From Bacillota bacterium (GTDB lineage Bacteria > Bacillota > Thermosediminibacteria > Thermosediminibacterales > Tepidanaerobacteraceae): DNA of 33,184 nt. This document shows positions 18,318-27,433 of the stretch, one piece after another. A program made the translations under genes and the position numbers. Below the pieces are notes generated by a model, which searched no databases, was not told where the DNA came from, and saw nothing but the letters and a program-made list of their open reading frames with translations. Position 1 is the first letter of the stretch, and every line of letters starts with the position of its first letter. The stretch lies in assembly GCA_023622055.1 (NCBI GenBank), contig JAMNZY010000091.1:1-33184 (forward strand). Reading direction: 5' to 3'.

Positions 18318-19274
18318 ATGAGGAAGCTATGTGTTTCAGTCCTTTTGATAACAATGCTTATAGCAGCAGTGGGATGTCAAAATGCTGAAAAGACTGAGGG
18401 CAAGATCATAGACGGCAAAGAGGTTATAGCTAAGGTCAATGATGAGTATATTTTAAAAGCTGACTTTGACCGCCAAGTGGCTCAGGTAAAGAGTGTTTTA
18501 GAAGCCAATGGGCAAGACTTTTCTACTGTCGAAGGCAAAAAGATATTGCAGGATATAAAAGAAACCGTTTTGGAATCGATGATAAACGATCAGGTGATAC
18601 TTTGGCAGGCGAGAAAAAATAACATTACTCTAGATGATGAAGAATTTAATGAAACTATAAGGCAGCTAGAGCAGTACCATGGTGGCAGAGATGCTTTAGA
18701 GACATATTTAAAGCAGCAGGGTTTTGATAGACAGTCTTTTGAAGCCCAAGTGAAAGACCAGTTGATAATAAATAAGTTCAGAGAAAAACTCACATCCAAT
18801 GTAAAAGTCACAGAGGCTGAAGTCAAAAAATATTATGATGAAAATAAGGAAATGTTTGAACTGCCATCACCGGAGATCCGAGCAAGCCACATCTTGGTAG
18901 ATACAGAAGAGGAAGCAAGGGAAATTTTGGGAAAGATAAGAGATGGAGCTGATTTTGAGGAGCTGGCTAAAAAGTATTCCAAAGATCCGGGCTCCAAGGA
19001 TTTAGGAGGAGATTTAGGGTACTTTTCTAAAGGTAAGATGGTGCCCGAGTTTGAAAAAGCTGCCTTTGCATTAAAGCCGGGAGAAGTAAGTGACATTGTC
19101 AAAAGTGAATATGGGTACCACATAATTAAAGTTACTGGTGAACGGACTTCACTAAGTTTTGATGATGCTAAAGAATATATAAAATCTAACTTGGAAAACA
19201 CTAAAAAAGATGAGGAGTTTGCTAAACACCTGGAGGAGTGGAAAAAACAATCCCACATAGAAAAATATTTATAA
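18318..19274 (+). CDS. PrsA-like peptidylprolyl isomerase lipoprotein (parvulin)
   Basis: Lipobox 'IAAVGC'; parvulin 'IRASHILVDTEEEAREIL...FEELAKKYSKDPGSKDLGGDLGYFSKGKMVPEFEKAAFALKPGEVSDIVKSEYGYHIIKV'. ATG 18318 follows GAGGAGG. Confidence 0.92.
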   Translation: MRKLCVSVLLITMLIAAVGCQNAEKTEGKIIDGKEVIAKVNDEYILKADFDRQVAQVKSVLEANGQDFSTVEGKKILQDIKETVLESMINDQVILWQARKNNITLDDEEFNETIRQLEQYHGGRDALETYLKQQGFDRQSFEAQVKDQLIINKFREKLTSNVKVTEAEVKKYYDENKEMFELPSPEIRASHILVDTEEEAREILGKIRDGADFEELAKKYSKDPGSKDLGGDLGYFSKGKMVPEFEKAAFALKPGEVSDIVKSEYGYHIIKVTGERTSLSFDDAKEYIKSNLENTKKDEEFAKHLEEWKKQSHIEKYL

Positions 19275-19296
19275 GCTATCTTAAATTGCCTTCAAT

Positions 19297-19326
19297 GAAT
19301 AGAACCTCCATCTGTGTTATATACTA
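19297..19326 (+). promoter_or_regulatory. Candidate sigma-G promoter of spoVT
   Basis: GAATA (19297-19301)-N18-TATACTA (19320-19326), compared with the recalled sigma-G consensus gHATR-N17/18-CATWHTA. Confidence 0.6.
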
Positions 19327-19365
19327 TATGTGAAGGCAAACCAGATTATAAGGAGGGAAATTTTA

Positions 19366-19926
19366 TTGAAGGCAACAGGAATTGTTCGGCGTATAGATGA
19401 TCTAGGTCGTGTAGTAATACCTAAAGAGATTCGTCGGACTCTCAGAATTCGCGAAGGTGACCCTCTTGAGATATTCACAGATCGGGAAGGAGAAGTAATA
19501 CTTAAAAAGTATTCACCGATTGGAGAGCTAGGGGACTTCGCTAAAGAATATGCCGATTCACTTCATGATTCTGTAAATCATATTACGTGTATTGCTGACA
19601 GAGATGCAATTATAGCTGTAGCAGGAGCGCCGAAAAAGGAATATATAGACAAATCTATTAGTTCTGTCCTTGAAAAGATTATGGAAGAACGTAGGCCTGT
19701 CCTTATATCTAAAACTAGTGAAAAAGATTATGTACCTATAACTAGAGATGAAGAGGATGCCAAAATCAAATATTCAAGCCAGGTTATTTGTCCTATTATT
19801 GCTGAAGGAGATCCCATAGGTGCTGTAATCCTCCTTTCTAAAGACGCTGATGTAACCATGGGAGAAATGGAACTTAAGGTAGCGGAAACTGCAGCAGGCT
19901 TTTTGGCTAGGCAAATGGAACAATAA
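19366..19926 (+). CDS. spoVT: Stage V sporulation protein T, AbrB-family transcriptional regulator
   Basis: 'MKATGIVRRIDDLGRVVIPKEIRRTLRIREGDPLEIFTDREGEVILKKYSPIGEL' plus C-terminal GAF-like part. TTG 19366 follows AAGGAGGG. Confidence 0.95.
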   Translation: MKATGIVRRIDDLGRVVIPKEIRRTLRIREGDPLEIFTDREGEVILKKYSPIGELGDFAKEYADSLHDSVNHITCIADRDAIIAVAGAPKKEYIDKSISSVLEKIMEERRPVLISKTSEKDYVPITRDEEDAKIKYSSQVICPIIAEGDPIGAVILLSKDADVTMGEMELKVAETAAGFLARQMEQ

Positions 19927-19929
19927 AAA

Positions 19930-19969
19930 GCATCAAAAAACCACCCGTAAAAGGGTGGTTTTTTGATGC
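19930..19969. terminator. Bidirectional terminator between spoVT and pckA
   Basis: Perfect 17-bp arms GCATCAAAAAACCACCC-gtaaaa-GGGTGGTTTTTTGATGC. Confidence 0.9.
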
Positions 19970-19987
19970 ATAGCTTATGCATAGCTT
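19966..19987. repeat. Tandem 11-bp duplication ATGCATAGCTT x2
   Basis: ATGCATAGCTT at 19966-19976 and 19977-19987. Confidence 0.85.
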
Positions 19988-19989
19988 GA

Positions 19990-21564
19990 CTACTTTCTAG
20001 AGTGCTTTGGCCCTGCAGCAATAACTTCAGGGGCTATACCGGAAAACTTGGCGATATTCTTGGCAAAGCTTTCGGCAAGTTGAGCAGCTGTCTTGTCATA
20101 GGCTTCTTTGTCGCTCCATGTATTCCTGGGGTTTAATACTTCTGCAGGAACATCAGGGCAAGATTTGGGAATCATTAATCCAAAGACGGGATCTTCTTCA
20201 TATTCCACTGAGTCAAGTTTACCTTCAAGGGCTGCCCTAATCATGGCTCTAGTGTATCCTAGATCCATGCGCTTACCTACACCATAAGGTCCGCCTGTCC
20301 ATCCGGTGTTTACCAGAAATACGTTGGCGTCGTGCTTTTCAATTTTTTCACCTAATAGTTTAGCATATACCATTGGTGAAAGGGGCAAGAATGGTGCACC
20401 AAAACAGGAAGAGAATGTGGCCTGGGGTTCTGTAATTCCCCTTTCAGTTCCAGCTAGTTTACTGGTATAGCCGGAAATAAAATAGTACATAGCCTGTTCT
20501 CTAGTGAGTTTAGCTATAGGTGGCAGAACACCAAAGGCATCTGCAGTTAGGAATACCACAGTTTTAGGATGTCCTCCTACGCCGGGAATGACAGCGCCGG
20601 GAATGTATTCTACAGGATAAGCAGCCCGAGTGTTTTCAGTGACCTCATCGCTGAAATAATCGGGAACTCTTGTATTTTCATCTATAATAACATTTTCCAA
20701 AACTGTGCCGAATTTTATGGCGTCATAAATCTGAGGTTCCTTTTCCCTGGTGAGATTAATACATTTGGCGTAGCAGCCGCCTTCGAAGTTAAAGATTCCG
20801 TCATCAGACCATCCGTGTTCATCGTCGCCAATGAGGTATCTATGAGGATCAGCAGAAAGGGTGGTCTTACCTGTGCCAGAAAGGCCAAAGAACAGCGCTG
20901 TAGACCCGTCTTTACCTACATTTGCAGAACAGTGCATGGAAAGGACTCCTGCCTCAGGCATTAGGTAATTTAACACTGAGAAGACAGATTTCTTCATTTC
21001 ACCGGCATATTGGGTGCCACCGATGATTATCAGTTTCTTTTCAAAGCTTATGATGATAAAAGCTTCAGAATTTACTTTGTCGGTTTCTGGATCTGCCTTA
21101 AAACCAGGGGCACAGATAACTGTAAAGCCTGGCTCGTGATTTTTAAGTTCTTCTTCTGTTGGTACTATAAACAGCTGACGGCAAAATAGGTTCTGGTAAG
21201 CATATTCATTGATGACTCGAATGGGCAAGCGATACTTGGGATCTGCACCGGCAAAGCCGTCAAATACAAAGATATCCCTGTTTTGCAAATATGCTAAAAG
21301 CCGCTTTAAAAGGCCCTCAAAGTTTTCTTTCTGGATGGGTTTGTTATTGCCCCACCATATTTTGTCATGGACAGAAGGTTCATCAACGATGAATTTGTCG
21401 TTAGGGGAGCGGCCGGTGTACTTGCCTGTAAAGACATTTAAGGCACCGGTGTCTGTCAAAGAACCTTCCCCTCTCTTTAGTGCCTCTTCCACAAGGCGGG
21501 GTACAGACAGATTTTTGTAAACATTTTTTGTGTTGTAAAGACCGATGGAAGCTAATTTTTCCAT
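19990..21564 (-). CDS. pckA: Phosphoenolpyruvate carboxykinase (ATP)
   Basis: '[12 protein letters not shown]', '[28 protein letters not shown]', '[10 protein letters not shown]', '[35 protein letters not shown]'. Confidence 0.96.
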   Translation of the reverse strand: MEKLASIGLYNTKNVYKNLSVPRLVEEALKRGEGSLTDTGALNVFTGKYTGRSPNDKFIVDEPSVHDKIWWGNNKPIQKENFEGLLKRLLAYLQNRDIFVFDGFAGADPKYRLPIRVINEYAYQNLFCRQLFIVPTEEELKNHEPGFTVICAPGFKADPETDKVNSEAFIIISFEKKLIIIGGTQYAGEMKKSVFSVLNYLMPEAGVLSMHCSANVGKDGSTALFFGLSGTGKTTLSADPHRYLIGDDEHGWSDDGIFNFEGGCYAKCINLTREKEPQIYDAIKFGTVLENVIIDENTRVPDYFSDEVTENTRAAYPVEYIPGAVIPGVGGHPKTVVFLTADAFGVLPPIAKLTREQAMYYFISGYTSKLAGTERGITEPQATFSSCFGAPFLPLSPMVYAKLLGEKIEKHDANVFLVNTGWTGGPYGVGKRMDLGYTRAMIRAALEGKLDSVEYEEDPVFGLMIPKSCPDVPAEVLNPRNTWSDKEAYDKTAAQLAESFAKNIAKFSGIAPEVIAAGPKHSRK

Positions 21565-21822
21565 TGTTTTTACCTCCGCTTCTATAAAAATTCATTTAAA
21601 ACCTATTATATAACATTTTTGTTAAGGATACTATATATACTTTGCTCATTTTTATAAAAAAATCGGTGATAACTTTGGAAAATGCTCTTTTTTTCACAAT
21701 CTTGCCTATAAAAACAACATACCGCCATACGGAACAAAAATAATGTTTTGAATAAATATTGCTGCTGATAATAGAATAGAATATAATAGATAAAGAGTTT
21801 TTAAAGAAAGGCGGATATTTTC

Positions 21823-23427
21823 TTGGCAGACAAGAAAAATTCTTTTCTAAAAGGTGCTCTAATTTTGACTGCAGCAGGATTTATTGTAAAAGCTTTAGGG
21901 GCTGCATACCGCATTCCCTTGGCGCTGCTGATAAAAGACGAAGGTATGGGCCTTTATCAAATGGCATACCCAATTTATTTGATACTTCTTGCAATTTCCA
22001 CAGCCGGTCTTCCCACGGCTATTTCCAAGATGGTATCTGAAGATGTTGCTTTGGGGAGATATAAGAATGCTTATCGCATATTTGTAGTTTCACTGCTGGT
22101 CTTAGCTTCAGTGGGCCTTGTCCTGACCCTTGTTTTAGTGGCTGGTGCAGAGCTGCTTTCAACAAGAGTTTATCAAAACCCCAAAGCTTATTATTCTATT
22201 ATTAGTATTGCACCAGCAATATTTTTTGTTTCTATTATGTCATGTTTTAGAGGTTTTTTTCAGGGTTTACAGGACATGACCCCATCGGCCATCTCCCAAA
22301 TAGTGGAGCAAATAGGTCGAGTAGTGGCAGTATTTATTCTTGCCAATTTGCTGCTGCCATATGGTGTGGAATTTGCTGCTGCTGGTGCGGCATTTGGTCC
22401 AGTGGCAGGAGCTGTTGCAGGGCTGATTGTACTCATCTTGGTGTACTATAACAAAAAAGGTCATCTCATTAAAAAGATGAGTTCGGATACAAGCCAAACT
22501 CTGGAGAGCTTCCTACATATTATATATCGCTTATTTTCCTTTGCAATTCCCATAACTTTGGGAGGCCTCATAAGTCCTTTTATGAACATGGCTGATGCAG
22601 CCATTGTAAACGCTAGATTACAATATGCTGGTTTTTCCGTAAAACGGGCAACAGAGCTTTTTGGACAGCTCACCGGTATGGCTGCACCCCTTGTAAATTT
22701 ACCTGTTGTGGCAACTACAGCCCTTTCTGCAAGCTTGGTGCCGGCTATTTCTGAGGCCATGGCATTAAACAACAGGCAGCTGATTGCCTCAAGAGCTGAA
22801 ACAGGAATGCGATTTAGTATAATATTCGGTCTGCCTGCAGCAGTGGGCATGTACGTGCTGGCTTCTCCAATAACTATTTTGCTTTATAAAAATGCTGAGG
22901 CAGGAATATCCCTTGAGGTTTTGGCATGGGGAGTGGTATTTCTAGCCCTTACTCAGACTACCACAGGAATACTTCAGGGCATTGGCAAAACTACAATACC
23001 TGTGACAAACATGTTATACGGTGCCGTTATAAAAGTTGTCATAAATTATGCTCTAACAGGAGTGCCTCATATCAACATAAAAGGGGCGGCTCTTGGAACA
23101 GTTATGGGCTATCTGATTCCTTCCATTTTAAATGCTTGGCAAGTGGTTAAGTGGACAAATCTTAGAGTTGATTTAAATTACATGGTAATAAAACCTGCCA
23201 TTGCCGCTGCCATTATGGGAATTGGCGTAAAGTTTGCCCACAGTGAGCTCATGCTCATAGGTTTCTCCCAAAACAAGGCAACAATTGTGGCTATAGCTTT
23301 AGGTGTGATTATATACGCTCTGGCTTTGATATTGATGGGAGGCTTAAGGAAAGAGGACTTGGAACTTTTGCCCGGTGGCCGCCGAATTGTAACGGTTTTA
23401 AAAAAATTTGGAGCCTTCAGGAGGTAA
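21823..23427 (+). CDS. SpoVB-like polysaccharide biosynthesis / MOP flippase superfamily membrane protein
   Basis: 'FLKGALILTAAGFIVKALGAAYRIPLALLIKDEGMGLYQMAYPIYLILLAISTAGLPTAISKMV'. TTG start with AAAGGCGG. Confidence 0.88.
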   Translation: MADKKNSFLKGALILTAAGFIVKALGAAYRIPLALLIKDEGMGLYQMAYPIYLILLAISTAGLPTAISKMVSEDVALGRYKNAYRIFVVSLLVLASVGLVLTLVLVAGAELLSTRVYQNPKAYYSIISIAPAIFFVSIMSCFRGFFQGLQDMTPSAISQIVEQIGRVVAVFILANLLLPYGVEFAAAGAAFGPVAGAVAGLIVLILVYYNKKGHLIKKMSSDTSQTLESFLHIIYRLFSFAIPITLGGLISPFMNMADAAIVNARLQYAGFSVKRATELFGQLTGMAAPLVNLPVVATTALSASLVPAISEAMALNNRQLIASRAETGMRFSIIFGLPAAVGMYVLASPITILLYKNAEAGISLEVLAWGVVFLALTQTTTGILQGIGKTTIPVTNMLYGAVIKVVINYALTGVPHINIKGAALGTVMGYLIPSILNAWQVVKWTNLRVDLNYMVIKPAIAAAIMGIGVKFAHSELMLIGFSQNKATIVAIALGVIIYALALILMGGLRKEDLELLPGGRRIVTVLKKFGAFRR

Positions 23428-23431
23428 TTTC

Positions 23432-24220
23432 ATGTCAAAACGGACTTTAGATGATTTAGTAGAAATAATGGCGAAACTCAGGGGCAATCCTGGCTGTCCT
23501 TGGGACAAGGCCCAGACCCATGAAACTCTAAAACCCTATATCATAGAAGAAGCCTATGAAGTGGTAGATGCCATCGAAAGAAACAGCAGAGAAGATCTCA
23601 TAGAGGAACTGGGAGACCTTCTTCTCCAAATAGTCTTTCACAGCCGCCTTGGAGAAGAGCGGGGCGAGTTTGACATAGGGGATGTCATTGAAGGAGTCTG
23701 TGAAAAGATGATAAGGCGGCACCCTCATATCTTTGGCGATATAGCTGTAGATGGCACTGATGAAGTTTTGAAAAATTGGGAAGAAATAAAGCGGGAAGAA
23801 AAGGATATGAAATCAGAAGCCGAGAGTATGATGAACCTGCCCAAGACATTGCCAGCTCTGATGAAGGCTTTTAAAGTTCAAGAAAAGGCCGCTCGGGTAG
23901 GTTTTGATTGGGATGATGTAAGGGGCGCAATAGATAAGGTTTATGAAGAATTGGACGAGCTTAAAGAGGTATATAATACAGGAAATAGTGACAAAATAAG
24001 AGAAGAAATGGGAGATTTGTTATTTGCCTGTGTAAATGTGGCTCGTTTTTTAGAAGTTGAACCTGAGCTTGCTTTGAATGATGCTGTAAAAAAATTCATA
24101 AGCAGATTTAATTATGTAGAAGCAACGGCAGCAGAATCTGACAGGAGTTTACAAGATATGAGTTTACAGGAAATGGAAGAATTATGGCAACAAAGTAAAA
24201 TTCAAGAAAAAAAGTTATAA
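23432..24220 (+). CDS. mazG: Nucleoside triphosphate pyrophosphohydrolase
   Basis: 'LRGNPGCPWDKAQTHETLKPYIIEEAYEVVDAIE', 'EELGDLLLQIVFHS', second MazG repeat 'EEMGDLLFACVNVARFL'. ATG 23432 after AGGAGG. Confidence 0.95.
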   Translation: MSKRTLDDLVEIMAKLRGNPGCPWDKAQTHETLKPYIIEEAYEVVDAIERNSREDLIEELGDLLLQIVFHSRLGEERGEFDIGDVIEGVCEKMIRRHPHIFGDIAVDGTDEVLKNWEEIKREEKDMKSEAESMMNLPKTLPALMKAFKVQEKAARVGFDWDDVRGAIDKVYEELDELKEVYNTGNSDKIREEMGDLLFACVNVARFLEVEPELALNDAVKKFISRFNYVEATAAESDRSLQDMSLQEMEELWQQSKIQEKKL

Positions 24221-24243
24221 ATTTCCCTTGATAAAGAAGGATT

Positions 24244-24272
24244 TTGTCAACAAGTGGAGAATAGTCTATATG
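24244..24272 (+). promoter_or_regulatory. Candidate sigma-A promoter for the HU gene
   Basis: TTGTCA-N17-TATATG. Confidence 0.4.
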
Positions 24273-24300
24273 AATTAATTAACATCAGGGAGGGAATCTT

Positions 24301-24576
24301 GTGAATAAAGCCGAACTTATTTCAGTAATGGCTGAAAAGAGTGGATTGACCAAGAAGGACACGGAGAAGGCATTAAACGCATTCATGGAAGCAGTTGAAG
24401 AGGCTCTCGTAAATGGGGACAAGGTTCAATTAGTTGGTTTTGGAACATTTGAAGTGAGAGAGAGAAGCGCTAGGAAAGGCCGCAATCCACAAACTGGCGA
24501 AGAAATTGACATACCCGCAGCCAGTGTACCGGCTTTTAAGGCAGGCAAGGCCTTAAAGGACAGCATTAATAAATAA
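24301..24576 (+). CDS. hup: HU-family DNA-binding protein
   Basis: '[73 protein letters not shown]'. GTG start. Confidence 0.96.
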   Translation: MNKAELISVMAEKSGLTKKDTEKALNAFMEAVEEALVNGDKVQLVGFGTFEVRERSARKGRNPQTGEEIDIPAASVPAFKAGKALKDSINK

Positions 24577-24593
24577 AGCAAAATGGAAATAAT

Positions 24594-24628
24594 AAAAAAG
24601 CAGGTTTAAGACCTGCTTTTTTGTTTTT
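24594..24628 (+). terminator. Rho-independent terminator
   Basis: AAAAAAGCAGGT-ttaag-ACCTGCTTTTTTG, 12-bp perfect stem. Confidence 0.9.
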
Positions 24629-24720
24629 ATATGGGAGAATTATTTATAGTTTAAAACTAATAATAAGTATAGAAAATACCAGTTTGTATGAGACCAATTT
24701 GAAACTCGAGGAGGCTAAAA

Positions 24721-25692
24721 ATGTACAAAAAGTTAGCAGTTACAGTAATTCTCTTTGTCCTTGTAATCACTTTAGCCATTGGATGTGCGAGAAAACCTGC
24801 TCCTGATAAAAAACCAGCTCTGCCTAAAATACCTGATAAAATCAGCCGTGGAGAAGGGAAAGAGCCTGTCCTTAGGGTATATGAAGTCCAGACACAAACT
24901 GTGAAAGAGATGAAACTAGAAGATTATGTGGCAGGTGTGGTAGCAGGTGAGATGGAAAATCACTGGCCCGTGGAAGCTCTAGCAGCACAAGCAATATTAG
25001 CCCGAACCTATGTCCTGGAGTTCATAGCAGACAAAGGTGGTTCAAAATATGGTGATGCAGACATATCTACGGATTTTGAAGAAGCTCAGGCTTGGAATCC
25101 AGACAATATCAATGACAGGATAAAAAAGGCAGTAGAAATGACTCGGGGAGAAGTTGTCACATATAAAGGCAATTATATCAAGGCATGGTTTCATTCCCAC
25201 GCTGGAGGCATGACAGCCACTGCCAAAGAAGGTTTAAATTTTAAAGAAGCAGAACCTCCTTATATAAAAGTTACAAAATCACCTGATGTCGATGCAGGAC
25301 CGGAAGGCAAAAGGACCTGGTCTGCCTCTTTTTCGAAAGCTGAAATCAGTCAAGTGATAAGAGACCAGCTGGGTATGGAAACGGGTCCTATAGACAGTGT
25401 CAGTATAGTTGAAAGAGGTCCTTCAGGTCGTGCAACAAAGCTTAAAATAGGGAACGCCGTTGTATCTGCCCCTGAACTTCGAACAGCCTTGGGAAGCATG
25501 GAAATAAGATCAACCCTTCTTACGAGTTTTAAAGTGGAAGGTGATAAGGTGATAATGGCCGGGAAAGGCTTTGGCCACGGAGTGGGTCTTTCTCAATGGG
25601 GTGCCAATGTTATGGCTAAACAAAAAAACAGCCCTGAAGATATAATTCGCTATTATTTTAAAGATGTAGACATTGTAAAACTGTGGGAATAA
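24721..25692 (+). CDS. SpoIID/LytB-domain lipoprotein
   Basis: Lipobox 'LAIGC'; 'LEDYVAGVVAGEMENHWPVEALAAQAILARTYVL', 'WFHSHAGGMT', 'GKGFGHGVGLSQWGANVMA'. Confidence 0.92.
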   Translation: MYKKLAVTVILFVLVITLAIGCARKPAPDKKPALPKIPDKISRGEGKEPVLRVYEVQTQTVKEMKLEDYVAGVVAGEMENHWPVEALAAQAILARTYVLEFIADKGGSKYGDADISTDFEEAQAWNPDNINDRIKKAVEMTRGEVVTYKGNYIKAWFHSHAGGMTATAKEGLNFKEAEPPYIKVTKSPDVDAGPEGKRTWSASFSKAEISQVIRDQLGMETGPIDSVSIVERGPSGRATKLKIGNAVVSAPELRTALGSMEIRSTLLTSFKVEGDKVIMAGKGFGHGVGLSQWGANVMAKQKNSPEDIIRYYFKDVDIVKLWE

Positions 25693-25701
25693 CATATTTC
25701 A

Positions 25702-25749
25702 AAACCCTCCCGAATAAACTTTAAACAAAGATTTGCAAAGGGAGGGTTT
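25702..25749 (+). promoter_or_regulatory. Hairpin with the yabP Shine-Dalgarno in its right arm
   Basis: AAACCCTCCC (25702-25711) and GGGAGGGTTT (25740-25749), perfect 10 bp, 28-nt loop; GTG start at 25753. Confidence 0.75.
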
Positions 25750-25752
25750 GCT

Positions 25753-26028
25753 GTGGAAGAGAAAATCCGTCACAAATTAACTCTTACTAATCGGGAACTT
25801 CTAGATGTAAGCGGTGTAATAAATGTGGAAAAGTTTACTGATGAAGATATATTGCTGGAAACAGACCAGGGAATTCTCAATATAAAAGGTGAAGGCATGC
25901 ATATGAAGCAATTGAATCTGGATGCCGGTATGATTGTAATTGAAGGTGAAGTAAAGGCATTGGCCTATCAAGATGACTTAGCTTCTGGCCCAAAGGGGAA
26001 AGGTTTGTTGAGACGCCTGCTTAAATGA
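25753..26028 (+). CDS. yabP: Sporulation protein YabP
   Basis: 'HKLTLTNRELLDVSGVINVEKFTDEDILLETDQGILNIKGEGMHMKQLNLDAGMIVIEGEV', YabP/YqfC pattern. Confidence 0.92.
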   Translation: MEEKIRHKLTLTNRELLDVSGVINVEKFTDEDILLETDQGILNIKGEGMHMKQLNLDAGMIVIEGEVKALAYQDDLASGPKGKGLLRRLLK

Positions 26029-26049
26029 GGTTACAGGAGGAGGATATTA

Positions 26050-26487
26050 GTGGGCCTTTGGCAGATACAACCTCAAATTATACTTATACTTACATCTTTG
26101 ATAATAGGACTGGTTACAGGATTATTATTTGATATATATCGGCGCCTTAGAAATTTGATTTCCCCGGGGCCTTATCTTACAGCTCTGGGGGATTTATGTT
26201 TTTGGGGTCTCATTGCTGTAATTACTTTTACATCTCTTTTTTCTATAAGTTCAGGCCAGATTCGGGGATATGTTTTTTTTGCCATCGGAGCAGGTTTAGC
26301 CTTTTATCTTCGGTTTATAAGTCCATATGTAATCTGGTTCTTTGTCATAATGGATACTTATATTGAAATGGGCTTTATGAAGATATGCAAATTGACTGAC
26401 AAAATAAAGAGATTAACACCGGTTAAGCTCATTGGTCGAATATGGGAAGACGCCAGGAGAATATTTTCCAAAATTAGGCACAAATAA
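26050..26487 (+). CDS. yabQ: Spore cortex biosynthesis protein YabQ
   Basis: N-terminal membrane segment 'IGLVTGLLFDIYRRLRNL', position after yabP. GTG start after GGAGGAGG. Confidence 0.88.
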   Translation: MGLWQIQPQIILILTSLIIGLVTGLLFDIYRRLRNLISPGPYLTALGDLCFWGLIAVITFTSLFSISSGQIRGYVFFAIGAGLAFYLRFISPYVIWFFVIMDTYIEMGFMKICKLTDKIKRLTPVKLIGRIWEDARRIFSKIRHK

Positions 26488-26548
26488 TGCAGGATTTTCT
26501 ATTTTTGCATCGAACTGTAAATATAATATAATTGGAGGGTTTGATAAA

Positions 26549-26836
26549 ATGGACACCAAAAGGAAAATCAAAATTCGTCACCTGTTGTTCTTATTCTTTT
26601 TAATTTACGTGGCGTCTACTTTAATATACCAACAATTTAAAATTGCGGATTTGTCCAAGCAGGTGAAAATGCTGGAAGCTAAAAAGAAGGCGGCAATAGA
26701 AGAGAGAGAGGAGCTTAAAACAGAAATAAGCCTTTTACATACTGACGAATATATTGAAGGAATTGCGCGGGATGAACTGGGGCTTGTTAAGCCTGGAGAA
26801 TATATAATAAAAAGTGCAATAAATAATAAAAAATAA
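26549..26836 (+). CDS. DivIC/FtsB-like septum formation initiator
   Basis: Single TM followed by coiled coil 'QQFKIADLSKQVKMLEAKKKAAIEEREELKTEISLLHTDEYIEGIARDELGLVKPGEYII'. ATG 26549 after GGAGGG. Confidence 0.9.
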   Translation: MDTKRKIKIRHLLFLFFLIYVASTLIYQQFKIADLSKQVKMLEAKKKAAIEEREELKTEISLLHTDEYIEGIARDELGLVKPGEYIIKSAINNKK

Positions 26837-26882
26837 ATAGACTTTGGTAAACTGGTTAAAAAAACCGAAATAACTTTATTTA

Positions 26883-26911
26883 TTGACGTATTTCAAAACT
26901 TAAAGTATAAT
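26883..26911 (+). promoter_or_regulatory. Candidate sigma-A promoter for the S1-domain gene
   Basis: TTGACG-N17-TATAAT. Confidence 0.75.
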
Positions 26912-26954
26912 TGACAGTATCTAAAGGAGATTTTAAAGGAGGAATTCTTTAAGT

Positions 26955-27329
26955 ATGCCTGTTGAGGTAGGCCAAATTGTAGAGGGGAAAATAACCGGAA
27001 TTACTAGATTTGGGGCTTTTATGGAAATTTCTCAAGGTGTCACAGGACTTATACACATTTCTGAAGTGGCTGATAGCTTTGTAAAAGACGTAAATGATTT
27101 TCTAAAAGAAAATGAAATTGTCAAGGCAAAGGTTATATCTATTTCAGATGACGGGAAAATTAGTCTGTCTCTTCGCAAAGTCAATGAAACCCCAAAACAG
27201 GTAGATTCGAGTTTTGAGGATAAGTTGGCTAAATTTTTAAAAGACAGTGAAGAGCGGCTTTTAGACATTAAAAGGCATCATGAATCTAAGCGGGGTTCAG
27301 GAGCCTATAGAAGAAGGAAGATTTTATAA
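26955..27329 (+). CDS. S1 RNA-binding domain protein (YabR-like)
   Basis: 'VGQIVEGKITGITRFGAFMEISQGVTGLIHISEVADSFVKDVNDFLKENEIVKAKVISISDDGKISLSLRK'. Confidence 0.92.
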   Translation: MPVEVGQIVEGKITGITRFGAFMEISQGVTGLIHISEVADSFVKDVNDFLKENEIVKAKVISISDDGKISLSLRKVNETPKQVDSSFEDKLAKFLKDSEERLLDIKRHHESKRGSGAYRRRKIL

Positions 27330-27386
27330 AGATTATTAATAAGTTCAAATAAATTCAATTAGGATTCATAGTTAAATTAGTAAATT

Positions 27387-27410
27387 ATCCAGGGAAATTC
27401 CCTGGATTTT
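27387..27410 (+). terminator. Short palindromic terminator-like hairpin
   Basis: ATCCAGGGAA-a-TTCCCTGGAT followed by TTT. Confidence 0.55.
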
Positions 27411-27433
27411 AAATTTGCTGAAAGGAGCAAATC

